A stretch of 64,000 bases of DNA, taken from NCBI RefSeq assembly GCF_009496005.1, contig NZ_WIBF01000003.1, positions 272,522 through 336,521 of the forward strand, given 5' to 3'. This document shows, one piece after another, positions 44,921-53,660 of the stretch. Position numbers and translations under genes: made by a program. The DNA comes from Tritonibacter litoralis. Lineage in GTDB: Bacteria > Pseudomonadota > Alphaproteobacteria > Rhodobacterales > Rhodobacteraceae. Every line of letters starts with the position of its first letter. Position 1 is the first letter of the stretch. The notes beneath the pieces are model-generated. The model was not told where the DNA came from and made no database searches. It saw only the letters and a program-made list of their open reading frames with translations.

Positions 44921-45512
44921 GCCACCAGTTTTCCAGCCGACCGTTGCGCCGCAAGCGACCTGCCTCATAATCAAGCTTCTGCACGTCCCAGGTGAATTTG
45001 ACCGTCTAATTACTGAGCGTGTCGGTTAAAAATTAAGCAGTTGAGAATCTTTAAGATAAGCAAGGCGCGCGCGTTTCGCAAAACCGGTAGGACAGGGAAA
45101 GAGATACCAACATTTCAATTTGTTTTTTACGCCGGGTTCACGACACAGGAGGGAACTTTGCCCCATCTTTTACGGCTGAACCAAGGGCGCAACCGCATGC
45201 CGGCAAACGACGCATAAATGCAGAGAGCTTCTAAAGAGGGACCAAGCGTCGTCGTAGCTTAAGTATCTGATTAGGATGGGTTTTAAGACCTAGCAGGTGT
45301 TGGTGCCCTGAAAAATCAAATGTGCCTACAAACTTAACCGTCCCAGCGGGCGACGTTTATCTCGCGTTAGCCTTTGTTATGCAAATTTTCCGATGTGAAC
45401 GAGGGTATTGGTATGGTTATTCAGTTTCAAATTGCGGTTTCGCATGCGCGCCAATTGCTTGGCGCTGCAAACAGGCCAAGTGCGACCTGTTTTGCAATGT
45501 GGAGGCGTTGTG
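44921..45512. other. Divergent intergenic region between the Anbu operon and the GGDEF/EAL gene
   Basis: About 590 bp, partly AT-rich (45000-45060). It must hold the promoters of both divergent transcripts. A TTGACC at 44998 lacks a matching -10. A 63-codon frame (45322-45513, GTG start) ends on the start of the GGDEF gene but has no family likeness or good ribosome site. I see no other gene or repeat. Confidence 0.5.
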
Positions 45513-48086
45513 ATGGCTGCTAAGGCACTCTTTGCACGCACGGCGGGCACACAAGTGATGATAAAACGCTTCTGGGGCTTATTGCTTCTGGTTTTGGTTC
45601 TGGCGGTGACGTCTTCGGCCATTGCCGTTCGCATGACCGCAACACCCTTTCTAATGCGAGAGGAGTATGAGGCGATCAACGCCCAGGCCAAGGCCGACAT
45701 GCTGGCGCTGGAGGCCAAACTGGAGCGCTACAAGGCCATTTTGGATATCCTCAGCTACGCCCCCCCTGTTCACGGTGTGGCGACAGGTGCGCAGAACCAA
45801 GGTGAGGCGCTGCAGGCGCTGATGCAACAGCTTGAGCCCTCGGACACCGTGTCTTGGGTGCGGATCTATGACCAAGGCGGCAGGCTGATTTCTCACACAT
45901 CCTTTGCCGAAACCCCCATGGATCCCGCGCTTGAGCCTTCTTTGGATATTCTTGTCGCGCGCACCAATCATGCGGATCAGGCAAAGGCACAGGATCTTGT
46001 GTTGTCCTTCAGCCCACAGGGGTTCGGCCTGGCGCTGGCCGCACCAATCCATGAAGGCGGTCAAACCCACGGGGCGGTCGTCGCAGCGCTGGATATTGAA
46101 TATGCGGCCGTGTTGACGCCCCATGAAACGATCCAGGAAACATTTGTTGTGTCGGATGGCACCGCGGAGCTGCCCGAACACGCCATTTCCTACCCGTTGT
46201 CGTCATGGGACCTGACCTTGGTTTCGATACCAGATACAGAAGCGGTGGCGGATGCCGGCCGTCAACTGGTGACATCGACCATCAGTGTCTTGTTTGTGGT
46301 GCTTCTGGTTGCCTTTATGCTGTTTGCGGCTTTGGGTCGGGCCGCCCTGGTGGAGCCGCACCGTCGGCTTGAACGTCAAAAGAAATCCCTTTCTGAATTG
46401 GCTGCCGTTGCAAAACGGGCCAATGACGCGTTTCTGGTGACGGATGCGGACGGCTGCATTGTCTGGACCAATCCTGCCTTTGAAAAACTGTCTGGCTTTA
46501 CCGGAATGGAAGCGCGCGGCCAGAAGCCCGGCGACATCTTGCAAGGGCCTGATACCGATCCGGACACAGTGTCAGAAATCCGCGAGGCGCTCCGCCTCAG
46601 GCGTCCGATCAAGACAGAGATCCTGAATTACAAGAAAACAGGTGAACCGTTCTGGGTGTCTTTGGGGATTTCTCCGCTGCGCAATGAAGACAGCAAGTTT
46701 TACGGCTTTATGGCTATTTCCCACGATGTGACCCAGGAACGCGCCCAGCGTGAGGCGATCCTGGCCGCCAAGAAAGAGATCGAACATCAGGCGCTTCATG
46801 ACTCGTTGACGGGCCTGCCAAACCGTCGTGCCCTTGACATTGCGCTGTCTGCGCGCGGCGACCAAGCAGGATCAGATGCAACCGTTGTTCGCATCGACTT
46901 GGATCACTTTAAATATGTGAATGACACCCTGGGGCACGCAGCGGGGGATTTTGTTCTGTGCGATGTGGCCGACATCCTGCGCGAAGAAACCAAGTCCGAG
47001 GACTTGCCTGCCCGTGTTGGTGGGGATGAATTTGTCATCCTTCTGAGCGCCGGAAAATCGTCTGAGGACGGCCGTGTTGTGGCCGAACGCATGTTGAAAC
47101 GGATCAAACAGCCCAAACAATTTGACAAGAAAACCATCCGAGTTGGCGCAAGTTTTGGGGTCGCCAGCACGTTGGATGGGCTGTTGCCGCTGGATGATCT
47201 TATTGTTGGTGCGGATGCCGCGCTGTATGAGGCCAAGGACAGCGGGCGCAACACGGTTCGCCTTTATACCCCGCAGCTGCACCACACCGTCCAAGGGCGC
47301 AGATCCCTCGCCTTGGAAATTCGCCGCGCTATCGTGAATGAGGAGTTCACACCCTTTTATCAGCCTCAGTTTGACGCCAAAACACATGAAATTGTGGGGG
47401 TTGAAACTTTGGTGCGCTGGCAGTCACCGGAACTGGGCCTGATGACACCAAATGTGTTTCTGCCGATTGCGGACCAATTGTCAGCCGTGGATGAGATCGA
47501 CGCGTTGATATTTCGCAAGGCCACACAAGAGATCAGCGCATTGCGCAAACAGGGGGTGATTATCCCAAAACTCTCTTTCAATGTGACAGCAGATCGCATC
47601 CAGAACCCGGATATGTTCCTGGATTTGCCGAAACAGTCTGAAACCGGATATCAGATCGCGTTTGAAGTTCTGGAGTCCGTGTTGGTCGAAGAGCAATCCG
47701 ATCTGTTTAACTTTAGCGTGGATCGCCTGCGGGATATGGGGATCTCGATCGAGATTGACGACTTTGGCTCGGGACATGCCTCAATTGTTGGGCTGATGCA
47801 TTTGCAGCCGGATGTGATGAAAATCGACCAGCAGCTGGTTCTGCCGCTCACCAAATCGGATACGATCCGGGGGCTGCTCAAACAGATTGTGGGCATGGCG
47901 GATCTTATGGGGCTCAAAGTCACTGCGGAGGGTGTCGAAACCTGGGAACATGCGCGGATTTTGACGGATCTTGGCTGTGACACCTTGCAGGGCTTTGCCT
48001 TTGCACGACCACAAAGCGGAAGAGATCTGTTTCACTTTGCGCAGAATTGGTCGGCCGAACAATCCTTGCGACACAGTTCAAAATAA
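45513..48086 (+). CDS. Membrane PAS-GGDEF-EAL cyclic-di-GMP enzyme
   Basis: A 857-residue protein that probably makes and/or degrades cyclic-di-GMP. Two membrane helices (about 17-37 and 255-280) enclose a periplasmic sensor; a PAS domain follows (about 310-420), then GGDEF with an intact G503-G-D-E-F507, then EAL. The EAL signature reads E631-T-L-V-R, and DDFGSGHAS replaces the usual DDFGTGYSS; acidic catalytic residues appear kept. The start is placed at 45513 because GGAGG lies 8 bp upstream; an earlier ATG at 45408 also has a possible site. Position near motility and polysaccharide genes fits a switch between swimming and surface life. Confidence 0.9.
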   Translation: MAAKALFARTAGTQVMIKRFWGLLLLVLVLAVTSSAIAVRMTATPFLMREEYEAINAQAKADMLALEAKLERYKAILDILSYAPPVHGVATGAQNQGEALQALMQQLEPSDTVSWVRIYDQGGRLISHTSFAETPMDPALEPSLDILVARTNHADQAKAQDLVLSFSPQGFGLALAAPIHEGGQTHGAVVAALDIEYAAVLTPHETIQETFVVSDGTAELPEHAISYPLSSWDLTLVSIPDTEAVADAGRQLVTSTISVLFVVLLVAFMLFAALGRAALVEPHRRLERQKKSLSELAAVAKRANDAFLVTDADGCIVWTNPAFEKLSGFTGMEARGQKPGDILQGPDTDPDTVSEIREALRLRRPIKTEILNYKKTGEPFWVSLGISPLRNEDSKFYGFMAISHDVTQERAQREAILAAKKEIEHQALHDSLTGLPNRRALDIALSARGDQAGSDATVVRIDLDHFKYVNDTLGHAAGDFVLCDVADILREETKSEDLPARVGGDEFVILLSAGKSSEDGRVVAERMLKRIKQPKQFDKKTIRVGASFGVASTLDGLLPLDDLIVGADAALYEAKDSGRNTVRLYTPQLHHTVQGRRSLALEIRRAIVNEEFTPFYQPQFDAKTHEIVGVETLVRWQSPELGLMTPNVFLPIADQLSAVDEIDALIFRKATQEISALRKQGVIIPKLSFNVTADRIQNPDMFLDLPKQSETGYQIAFEVLESVLVEEQSDLFNFSVDRLRDMGISIEIDDFGSGHASIVGLMHLQPDVMKIDQQLVLPLTKSDTIRGLLKQIVGMADLMGLKVTAEGVETWEHARILTDLGCDTLQGFAFARPQSGRDLFHFAQNWSAEQSLRHSSK

Positions 48087-48096
48087 GTGGCGGCGA

Positions 48097-48121
48097 CCCC
48101 ACTGCCCGTCGGGCGGTGGGG
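48097..48121. terminator. GC-rich hairpin between convergent genes
   Basis: CCCCACTGCCC and GGGCGGTGGGG form an 11-bp stem with one T-G pair and a 3-nt loop. It lies between the converging ends of the GGDEF/EAL gene and the oxidoreductase gene. No T-run follows on either strand, so termination strength is uncertain. Confidence 0.5.
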
Positions 48122-48129
48122 GGCGCCAT

Positions 48130-49779
48130 TCATGAGCTTGCGCCAAAGCTCTCTGTCTGGATCTGCGCGCTGGGCACGCCAAATTTGGTCAACCCGTCTA
48201 CCCAATCCATTGTGAAACCATCAGGCCCACAGACAAAAACGGTGGTGTCCGGATCCAATGCCAGCGTGGACAGAAGCTGCGGGGTCAAACGCCCGACCTT
48301 CGCAGCTGGGTCGGCAATTGACGGATCCGGGCGGCTGTAACAGGTCACAGTGCTCAACGCTGGGAAACGACGTTCCAGCCGGTTCAGCTCATGGGCAAAG
48401 GGGTGATGGAGCGCATCACGGGCCCCGTGCAGGAAGGAGATCTTGCGCGATGGGTTGTCTTTCAACGCGGCCTGCAACAAGGAAATCATCGGCGTGATGC
48501 CAATTCCGGCGCTGATCAGCATGATCGGCGTGTCTGGTCCCGGCAGCGCAAAATCTCCGGCCGGTCGGAAGGCGGACAGAAAATCCCCAACCTCCAGAAA
48601 ATCATGCAAGTAGCGGGACACAATCCCACGCGGGTCACGTTTGACGGTGATACGGTATAGGTTCTCGCCTGGAAGATTGGTCAATGAATAACTCCGGCGC
48701 AGCTTTTCGGGCACGCCGGGCAACGAGACCTCGACCGGCAGATATTGTCCCGCCCGAAACTCAGGCACCACACCGCGATCGCGTGCTTCAAACACAAAGG
48801 ATTTCACATCCGCGCTTTCGGGACGTTTCTCCACCAGACGCAACTCGCGAATGGCATCGCCATCCGCCTGCCACCGCAGGCGCAACGCGCTGGGCAGTTC
48901 GACGATTTGTTCGATATCAACTGTCACCAACCGCCGCGCGCCGGGGAAGTGCTCCAGCTCGGATGGGGTGGCATCCACGGCTGCGCGTCCGCTGATTTGC
49001 AACAAAGAGCCAGAGGCAAAATCCAAGAACAGCAGCCCCGCGCGTTTGTCATTCAGAATATTGCCCAGCGTATTGTAGTAATTGTTGCCAGGGTAGTCCG
49101 GGAACCTCAGTTGGTGCGGCGACACAACCTCCACAAACCCCGGCGCGCCACCCCGATGGGAGGCATCCATGCCGTAACCCGCATGCGTGCCTGCGCCGCG
49201 AAAGCCGGTCGCGATGAAAAAGGTGTCCGCGCCGGTGATCCAGCGTTGCTGGTCGGCCGTTAATGCCGTGCTGCGGCTCACTGGACCGGGGGTTGCCTGA
49301 TCCAGCAGGTGATAGGTTCGCGCATGAATATGTTGCGGACAATTGCCAAAGGATTGGCGCACCGCAAATTGCAAACCGCCATCGGTGGCGGCGGTGATCT
49401 GCCCATTGACTCGGTTGCGGCGCCGGGTGGCCAGTTCGATCCCGATCAACCCCAGATCATCACCGGGGTTCAACGCACCGCTCAAGGCATCGCCCGCAAC
49501 TGTCTGGGTGTTCAGTGTCAGTGATTTATCATCCGAAGACGTGACAAATCCCACATCCCCTTCCAGAATCGTGGCCCACGGACGCCCGTCGCTGTCGCGT
49601 GCCGCAGCCACCATAAAGGGCTGGTTCATAAAAAAGTTGCGGTGCTGGTCGGGCATAAAGGGGCGAATGGCGCGACGTCCGACCGCTTCGATCCGGCGCA
49701 CACCCAGCTGTTCCTGCATCGAGATCTCACCTGCATGAAAGGGCGACGGTGTCGCATCCCATTTTGGGTCAACGGTCAT
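48130..49779 (-). CDS. PNPOx-like/ferredoxin-reductase fusion oxidoreductase
   Basis: A 549-residue fusion. Residues about 40-320 form a pyridoxamine-phosphate-oxidase-like flavin domain (split barrel; PFMVAAARDSDGRPWATILEG, TLGNILNDKRAGLLFLDF). Residues about 325-549 are a ferredoxin-NADP reductase module with FAD (RRSYSLTNLP) and NAD (PIMLISAGIGITPMISLLQ, VFVCGPDGFTMDW) motifs. Many relatives add a C-terminal 2Fe-2S domain; this one stops before it. The ATG at 49779 has GGAG 6-9 bp upstream. It probably uses NAD(P)H to reduce an unknown substrate or haem/flavin partner. Confidence 0.85.
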   Translation of the reverse strand: MTVDPKWDATPSPFHAGEISMQEQLGVRRIEAVGRRAIRPFMPDQHRNFFMNQPFMVAAARDSDGRPWATILEGDVGFVTSSDDKSLTLNTQTVAGDALSGALNPGDDLGLIGIELATRRRNRVNGQITAATDGGLQFAVRQSFGNCPQHIHARTYHLLDQATPGPVSRSTALTADQQRWITGADTFFIATGFRGAGTHAGYGMDASHRGGAPGFVEVVSPHQLRFPDYPGNNYYNTLGNILNDKRAGLLFLDFASGSLLQISGRAAVDATPSELEHFPGARRLVTVDIEQIVELPSALRLRWQADGDAIRELRLVEKRPESADVKSFVFEARDRGVVPEFRAGQYLPVEVSLPGVPEKLRRSYSLTNLPGENLYRITVKRDPRGIVSRYLHDFLEVGDFLSAFRPAGDFALPGPDTPIMLISAGIGITPMISLLQAALKDNPSRKISFLHGARDALHHPFAHELNRLERRFPALSTVTCYSRPDPSIADPAAKVGRLTPQLLSTLALDPDTTVFVCGPDGFTMDWVDGLTKFGVPSAQIQTESFGASS

Positions 49780-49851
49780 TGTGATCTCCGGCAAAGAATA
49801 GAAGTGGGAAACAAAAGGGGGCACAGCCGCGCCCCCTTGGAAACTGTGGGT

Positions 49852-50475
49852 TTACTCGGCGGCCAGGCCAACTTTGGTAACAGGCATCGCAACAAAGCCG
49901 GGCAGGGCTTCGATACGCGCCAAAAGCGCGCGAACATTCGGGTAAGGCTCAAGCGAGACGTTCCCTTCGGGCGCGTGCGCCGTGTAGCTGTAAAACGCAA
50001 CATCTGCGATTGTTGGACGGGTGCCAACCAGCCATTCTTTGCCGTCCAGATACCCTTCAAGATAGGTGAAGGCGCGTTCAGAAACCGCTTGTGCGCGCTC
50101 AGCGTCCAGTTTGGCGCCAAAGACGGTAATCAGGCGCGCCGCACAGGGACCGCTGGCCAGTTCGCCGGCTGCAAAGGCCAGAAACTTGTGCACCAGGGCT
50201 TCGTCTTCGATTTCGCTGGGGATCCACTCGGGCGCGTATTTACGGGCCAGATAGACCAGGATCGCGTTGGAATCGGTCACCACGGTATCGGCGTCCTCAA
50301 TAACCGGAACCAGACCGGCCGGGTTCAGCGACAGGAACGGCTCTTTCTTGTGGGTGCCATTGGCCAGATCAACGTCAATGGTTTCATAGTTGATACCGGT
50401 GAGGGCGGCGAACAGCTCAACACGGTGGCAGTGACCAGACAGCGGGTGACGGTGGATTTTGATAGCGTTGGACAT
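49852..50475 (-). CDS. Glutathione S-transferase, divergent from a LysR gene
   Basis: A 207-residue GST (start MSNAIKIHRHPLSGHCHRVEL at 50475; the longer frame overlaps the operator region). Thioredoxin-like domain motifs are NPAGLVPVIEDADTVVTDSNAILVYLARKY; the helical domain ends in PTIADVAFYSYTAHAPEG. It is read divergently from the LysR gene at 50627 with a clear inverted repeat between them, so it is the likely target of that regulator. It may detoxify an electrophile that the regulator senses. Confidence 0.87.
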   Translation of the reverse strand: MSNAIKIHRHPLSGHCHRVELFAALTGINYETIDVDLANGTHKKEPFLSLNPAGLVPVIEDADTVVTDSNAILVYLARKYAPEWIPSEIEDEALVHKFLAFAAGELASGPCAARLITVFGAKLDAERAQAVSERAFTYLEGYLDGKEWLVGTRPTIADVAFYSYTAHAPEGNVSLEPYPNVRALLARIEALPGFVAMPVTKVGLAAE

Positions 50476-50586
50476 CGGTACATTCCATTCAGTTTTACAG
50501 GGTTCGCTCAAAGGATCGGGGGATCGGCTTTGATGCCCATAGTATGCGTCTGGAACGCTTAGGCGATAATCTCTCGTTTTGTTCAA

Positions 50587-50613
50587 TGATTATGTCTATG
50601 ATGTTCATAATCA
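50587..50613. promoter_or_regulatory. Candidate LysR operator between the GST and LysR genes
   Basis: TGATTATG and CATAATCA form a perfect 8-bp inverted repeat separated by 11 bp, the ATTATG-N11-CATAAT shape of a LysR box. It lies 13 bp before the LysR start and about 110 bp before the divergent GST start, a place where a LysR protein could control both. Confidence 0.7.
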
Positions 50614-50626
50614 AGCGGAGAGGCAG

Positions 50627-51544
50627 ATGGACAAGATTGAGACGATGCGCGCGTTCATTTCCGTCGCACAAGAGCATTCCTTTACCGGAGCGGGTCGCAG
50701 GCTGGGCATGTCGACCAAGCTGGTCAGCAAATATGTTCAACAGCTCGAAAGCCAGCTGCAGACCCGCCTGTTCCACCGCACCACCCGCAGCGTGACATTG
50801 ACCGAGGTTGGGGTGGCCTATCTGGGGCGATGCCGCTCTATTCTGGAACAGATCGACGATCTGGATGCCTTGGTGCGCGAACATCAGGTGGAACTGGCCG
50901 GCCCCATTCGGATTACAGCCCCCACCGGGTTCGGCAGTACCCGCCTGACCGAAGCTTTGATCCCTTTTCTGCGCGCCCATCCGGATGTGCATCTGGATCT
51001 TAAGCTTTCGGACTCACGTGTCGCGCTGGTGGAAGAGGGGATGGATCTGGCGGTCCGCATCGGGGCGCTGCGCGATTCCACGCTGATCGTGCGCAAACTG
51101 GCGGATATGCCGTTGATCGTCAGCGCTGCGCCGGAATATCTGGACCGTTACGGCCGCCCCCAAGATCCGCGCGCCTTGGCCACGCACACCTGTTTGGTGG
51201 ATGAAAACCAGGCCAATCTGAACGTCTGGCGGTTCTGGTCGAAATCCTCGGGTCAGGAACATGTGGCCCGGCTGAACGTGACCACACGGGCCAATGCGCC
51301 GGCGGTTCTGGCACGGATGGCCATTGGCGGGCTTGGGATCGCGCGCTCTCCAAAATACGCGATCCAAGAGGCCTTGGAACAAGGCATGTTGGAAGAAATC
51401 CTGCCAAACTATCGCACCGATGCCTATGGGGTTTACGCCCTTTATCCTCATAACAGGCATCTGACCCGCAGAGTGCGCGCGCTGATCGATCATCTGAGCC
51501 TTGAGTTCAGCCCTAAGCAGCCAGCCGCTCAGCACAGTCAATAA
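50627..51544 (+). CDS. LysR-family regulator, probable controller of the divergent GST
   Basis: A 305-residue LysR protein: helix-turn-helix in residues about 3-60 (MRAFISVAQEHSFTGAGRRLGMSTKLVSKYVQQLE) and an effector domain from about 90 to 295. The start at 50627 is preferred for GGAGAGG just upstream; the open frame begins earlier inside the operator. Its 3' end overlaps that of the next LysR gene by 32 bp, tail to tail. Confidence 0.9.
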   Translation: MDKIETMRAFISVAQEHSFTGAGRRLGMSTKLVSKYVQQLESQLQTRLFHRTTRSVTLTEVGVAYLGRCRSILEQIDDLDALVREHQVELAGPIRITAPTGFGSTRLTEALIPFLRAHPDVHLDLKLSDSRVALVEEGMDLAVRIGALRDSTLIVRKLADMPLIVSAAPEYLDRYGRPQDPRALATHTCLVDENQANLNVWRFWSKSSGQEHVARLNVTTRANAPAVLARMAIGGLGIARSPKYAIQEALEQGMLEEILPNYRTDAYGVYALYPHNRHLTRRVRALIDHLSLEFSPKQPAAQHSQ

Positions 51545-52385
51545 AGGCCTGCACCAACCGCAGACGCGCGCGATCCTTGGGGGCCAGGATCGAAATCTCG
51601 TGCTGGGCGCTCAGCTCGCGGATGGGGACCTCGACCAAGGACTGCGCCAGCCGCCCGCTGCGCGACAGAAAGATGGCAACGCCGATGCCGTGCAACACGG
51701 CTTCGCACATGACCGGAAATGTGGTCATGCGCAACGTCCGGGGCAAAGTGATCGCGTGGGATTTCAAAGCCGTACTGACAACGCGCTGCGTGAGGGAGCC
51801 AAATTCAGGCAAGATCACTGTCTGATGGGCCAGATCGGCAAGGCTCAGCTCCGTCCGCTGGGCCAGCGGGCTGTCGGGATGAACATAGGCCACGTATGAG
51901 ATCTGTTGCAGCGGCACATGTTCGAAATCCTCCGACATCGGCGCGTCGGTGATTATGCCTACATCCACGTGCCGTTCACGAATTAGCCGCGTCGCGGTGG
52001 TCCAATCATGCAAGGCAAAGTCAATTTCAACAAAGGGGTGACGGGCCGCAAAATCGCGAATGGCTTCCAGCGCGGGTTGGGGCGCATTGGCAATCACTTT
52101 CAGATGGCCTTTTTCGAGGGTCTCAAACCCTTCCAGCCGTTCGGCAATCGCGCTTTCCAGCGCCACAAGGCGATCTGCAAGATCAAAGAACTCTTGCCCC
52201 GTGCGCGTCACACTCACACCGCCACGCCCCCGGATCAACAGTTGCGAACCGACCTGCGCTTCAAGCTTGGCCACATGCTGGGTAATGGTGGATTGCGTCA
52301 CCCCCAGGCGATTGGCGGCAGCGGAAAAGCTGCCCTCGCGCACGACATAGGCAAAGGCGACAAACTGATGGGGATTGGGACGCAT
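51513..52385 (-). CDS. LysR-family regulator, probable controller of the divergent ABC operon
   Basis: A 290-residue LysR protein with HTH QFVAFAYVVREGSFSAAANRLGVTQSTITQHVAKLE at the N-terminus and a substrate-binding-like effector domain. It is read divergently from the ABC importer genes across 117 bp that contain a perfect inverted repeat. It therefore probably senses the imported compound or a breakdown product. Its 3' end overlaps the convergent LysR gene. Confidence 0.9.
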   Translation of the reverse strand: MRPNPHQFVAFAYVVREGSFSAAANRLGVTQSTITQHVAKLEAQVGSQLLIRGRGGVSVTRTGQEFFDLADRLVALESAIAERLEGFETLEKGHLKVIANAPQPALEAIRDFAARHPFVEIDFALHDWTTATRLIRERHVDVGIITDAPMSEDFEHVPLQQISYVAYVHPDSPLAQRTELSLADLAHQTVILPEFGSLTQRVVSTALKSHAITLPRTLRMTTFPVMCEAVLHGIGVAIFLSRSGRLAQSLVEVPIRELSAQHEISILAPKDRARLRLVQAFIDCAERLAA

Positions 52386-52426
52386 GCTGGGGCTCTGGTT
52401 TTGGTCTACGCTCGGATCGTAACCAG

Positions 52427-52443
52427 TATTAGTTTCACTAATA
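52427..52443. promoter_or_regulatory. Candidate LysR operator of the ABC operon
   Basis: TATTAGT and ACTAATA form a perfect 7-bp inverted repeat with a TTC centre and a T-N11-A core. It lies midway between the LysR start (52385) and the ABC ATPase start (52503). Both genes could be controlled from it. Confidence 0.65.
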
Positions 52444-52502
52444 TAACGTCATACAGATGAGGCGTGGCTGGCCTAGCGTGCCCCCAAACCAGGGGGAATC
52501 AA

Positions 52503-53660
52503 ATGGCAGAGTTGGCAATCGAGAATGTCACCAAACGCTTTGGTGACACCGAAGTTTTAAAAGGTGTTTCGCTCACGATCCAAGATGGTGAGTTCCTGTC
52601 GCTGGTGGGCCCGTCGGGCTGCGGTAAATCCACGCTTTTGCGCCTAATCGCTGGATTAGAGACACAAACAAGTGGCTCTATTCGTCTGGCTGGACAAGAC
52701 GTGCAGGGCGTCCGGGCGGCAGATCGCAACCTGTCAATGGTGTTCCAATCCTATGCGCTTTATCCGCATCTGAGCGTCCGGGACAATATCGCGGTGCCGT
52801 TGCGCATGCGCCGGATGACTGGACGGCAGCGATTGCCAGTGGTTGGCCGTGTCATGCCGGGCGCCCGTGCCGCAACACGGCAGATGGCAGCGGATGTGAC
52901 CCACGCGGCCAAAACGCTTGAGATCGACCATCTGCTGGACCGCAAACCGGGTCAGCTCTCTGGTGGGCAACGGCAACGGGTTGCCCTGGCGCGCGCTATG
53001 GTCCGCGACCCAGCGGCCTTCCTGCTGGATGAGCCTCTTTCCAATCTGGATGCAAAACTGCGCGTACAGACCCGTGTGGAAATCGCCGAGCTGCACCGCA
53101 GGCTGGGCGCAACCTTTGTTTATGTGACCCATGACCAGGTTGAGGCGATGACGATGTCCAGCCGGATCGCGGTGATGATGGGTGGCCAGATCCTGCAATG
53201 CGCGGCCCCCGATCAGATCTACGAAGATCCGGCCGATATCCAAGTGGCTGAATTCATCGGCGCGCCTAAGATCAATATCCTACCGGTTGCAACGGCACCG
53301 GACCTGACGTTGACTCTGTTGGGCCAAAACCTTCCGCTGCGCGTGGCGCGGGCGACCACAGGGCTGCGGTTGGGGCTGCGGCCCCAGGCCCTGCATCTTG
53401 CGGGCGCTGACGCACGGCTGACGGGCATTGTCGCACATACCGAAAACCTTGGGGCGGAACTTTTTGCCCAGATCGAGGTGCCGGGGCTTGCGCAGCGGTT
53501 GGTCATGCGGGCGGAGCCCACGCAACGCAGCTCTCTGCGACTGGGGGCTCCGGTGGGGATTGATTTCGACTGTCGCGCGGCTTTGGTTTTTGATGGCGCC
53601 GGGCAGCGGGTCCGTGAGGTCGAACATCTGGCGCACCTTCCAATGGTCGAGGCGTTGTGA
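52503..53660 (+). CDS. ABC importer ATP-binding protein (UgpC/MalK-like)
   Basis: A 385-residue ATPase with Walker A GPSGCGKST at 36-44, Q-loop (MVFQSYALYPH), signature LSGGQRQR, Walker B FLLDEPLSNLD and a C-terminal TOBE-like domain. An insertion of about 25 residues (RQRLPVVGRVMPGARAATRQ) interrupts the usual spacing after the Q-loop. The ATG at 52503 has AGGGGG 5-10 bp upstream and begins MAELAIENVTKRFG, the family start. It is first of a five-gene operon. Confidence 0.9.
   Translation: MAELAIENVTKRFGDTEVLKGVSLTIQDGEFLSLVGPSGCGKSTLLRLIAGLETQTSGSIRLAGQDVQGVRAADRNLSMVFQSYALYPHLSVRDNIAVPLRMRRMTGRQRLPVVGRVMPGARAATRQMAADVTHAAKTLEIDHLLDRKPGQLSGGQRQRVALARAMVRDPAAFLLDEPLSNLDAKLRVQTRVEIAELHRRLGATFVYVTHDQVEAMTMSSRIAVMMGGQILQCAAPDQIYEDPADIQVAEFIGAPKINILPVATAPDLTLTLLGQNLPLRVARATTGLRLGLRPQALHLAGADARLTGIVAHTENLGAELFAQIEVPGLAQRLVMRAEPTQRSSLRLGAPVGIDFDCRAALVFDGAGQRVREVEHLAHLPMVEAL

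Noticed and set aside
45322..45513. 63-codon GTG-start frame whose stop overlaps the GGDEF/EAL start
   Set aside because: The overlap suggested a leader peptide, but the start has no ribosome site and the peptide has no family features.
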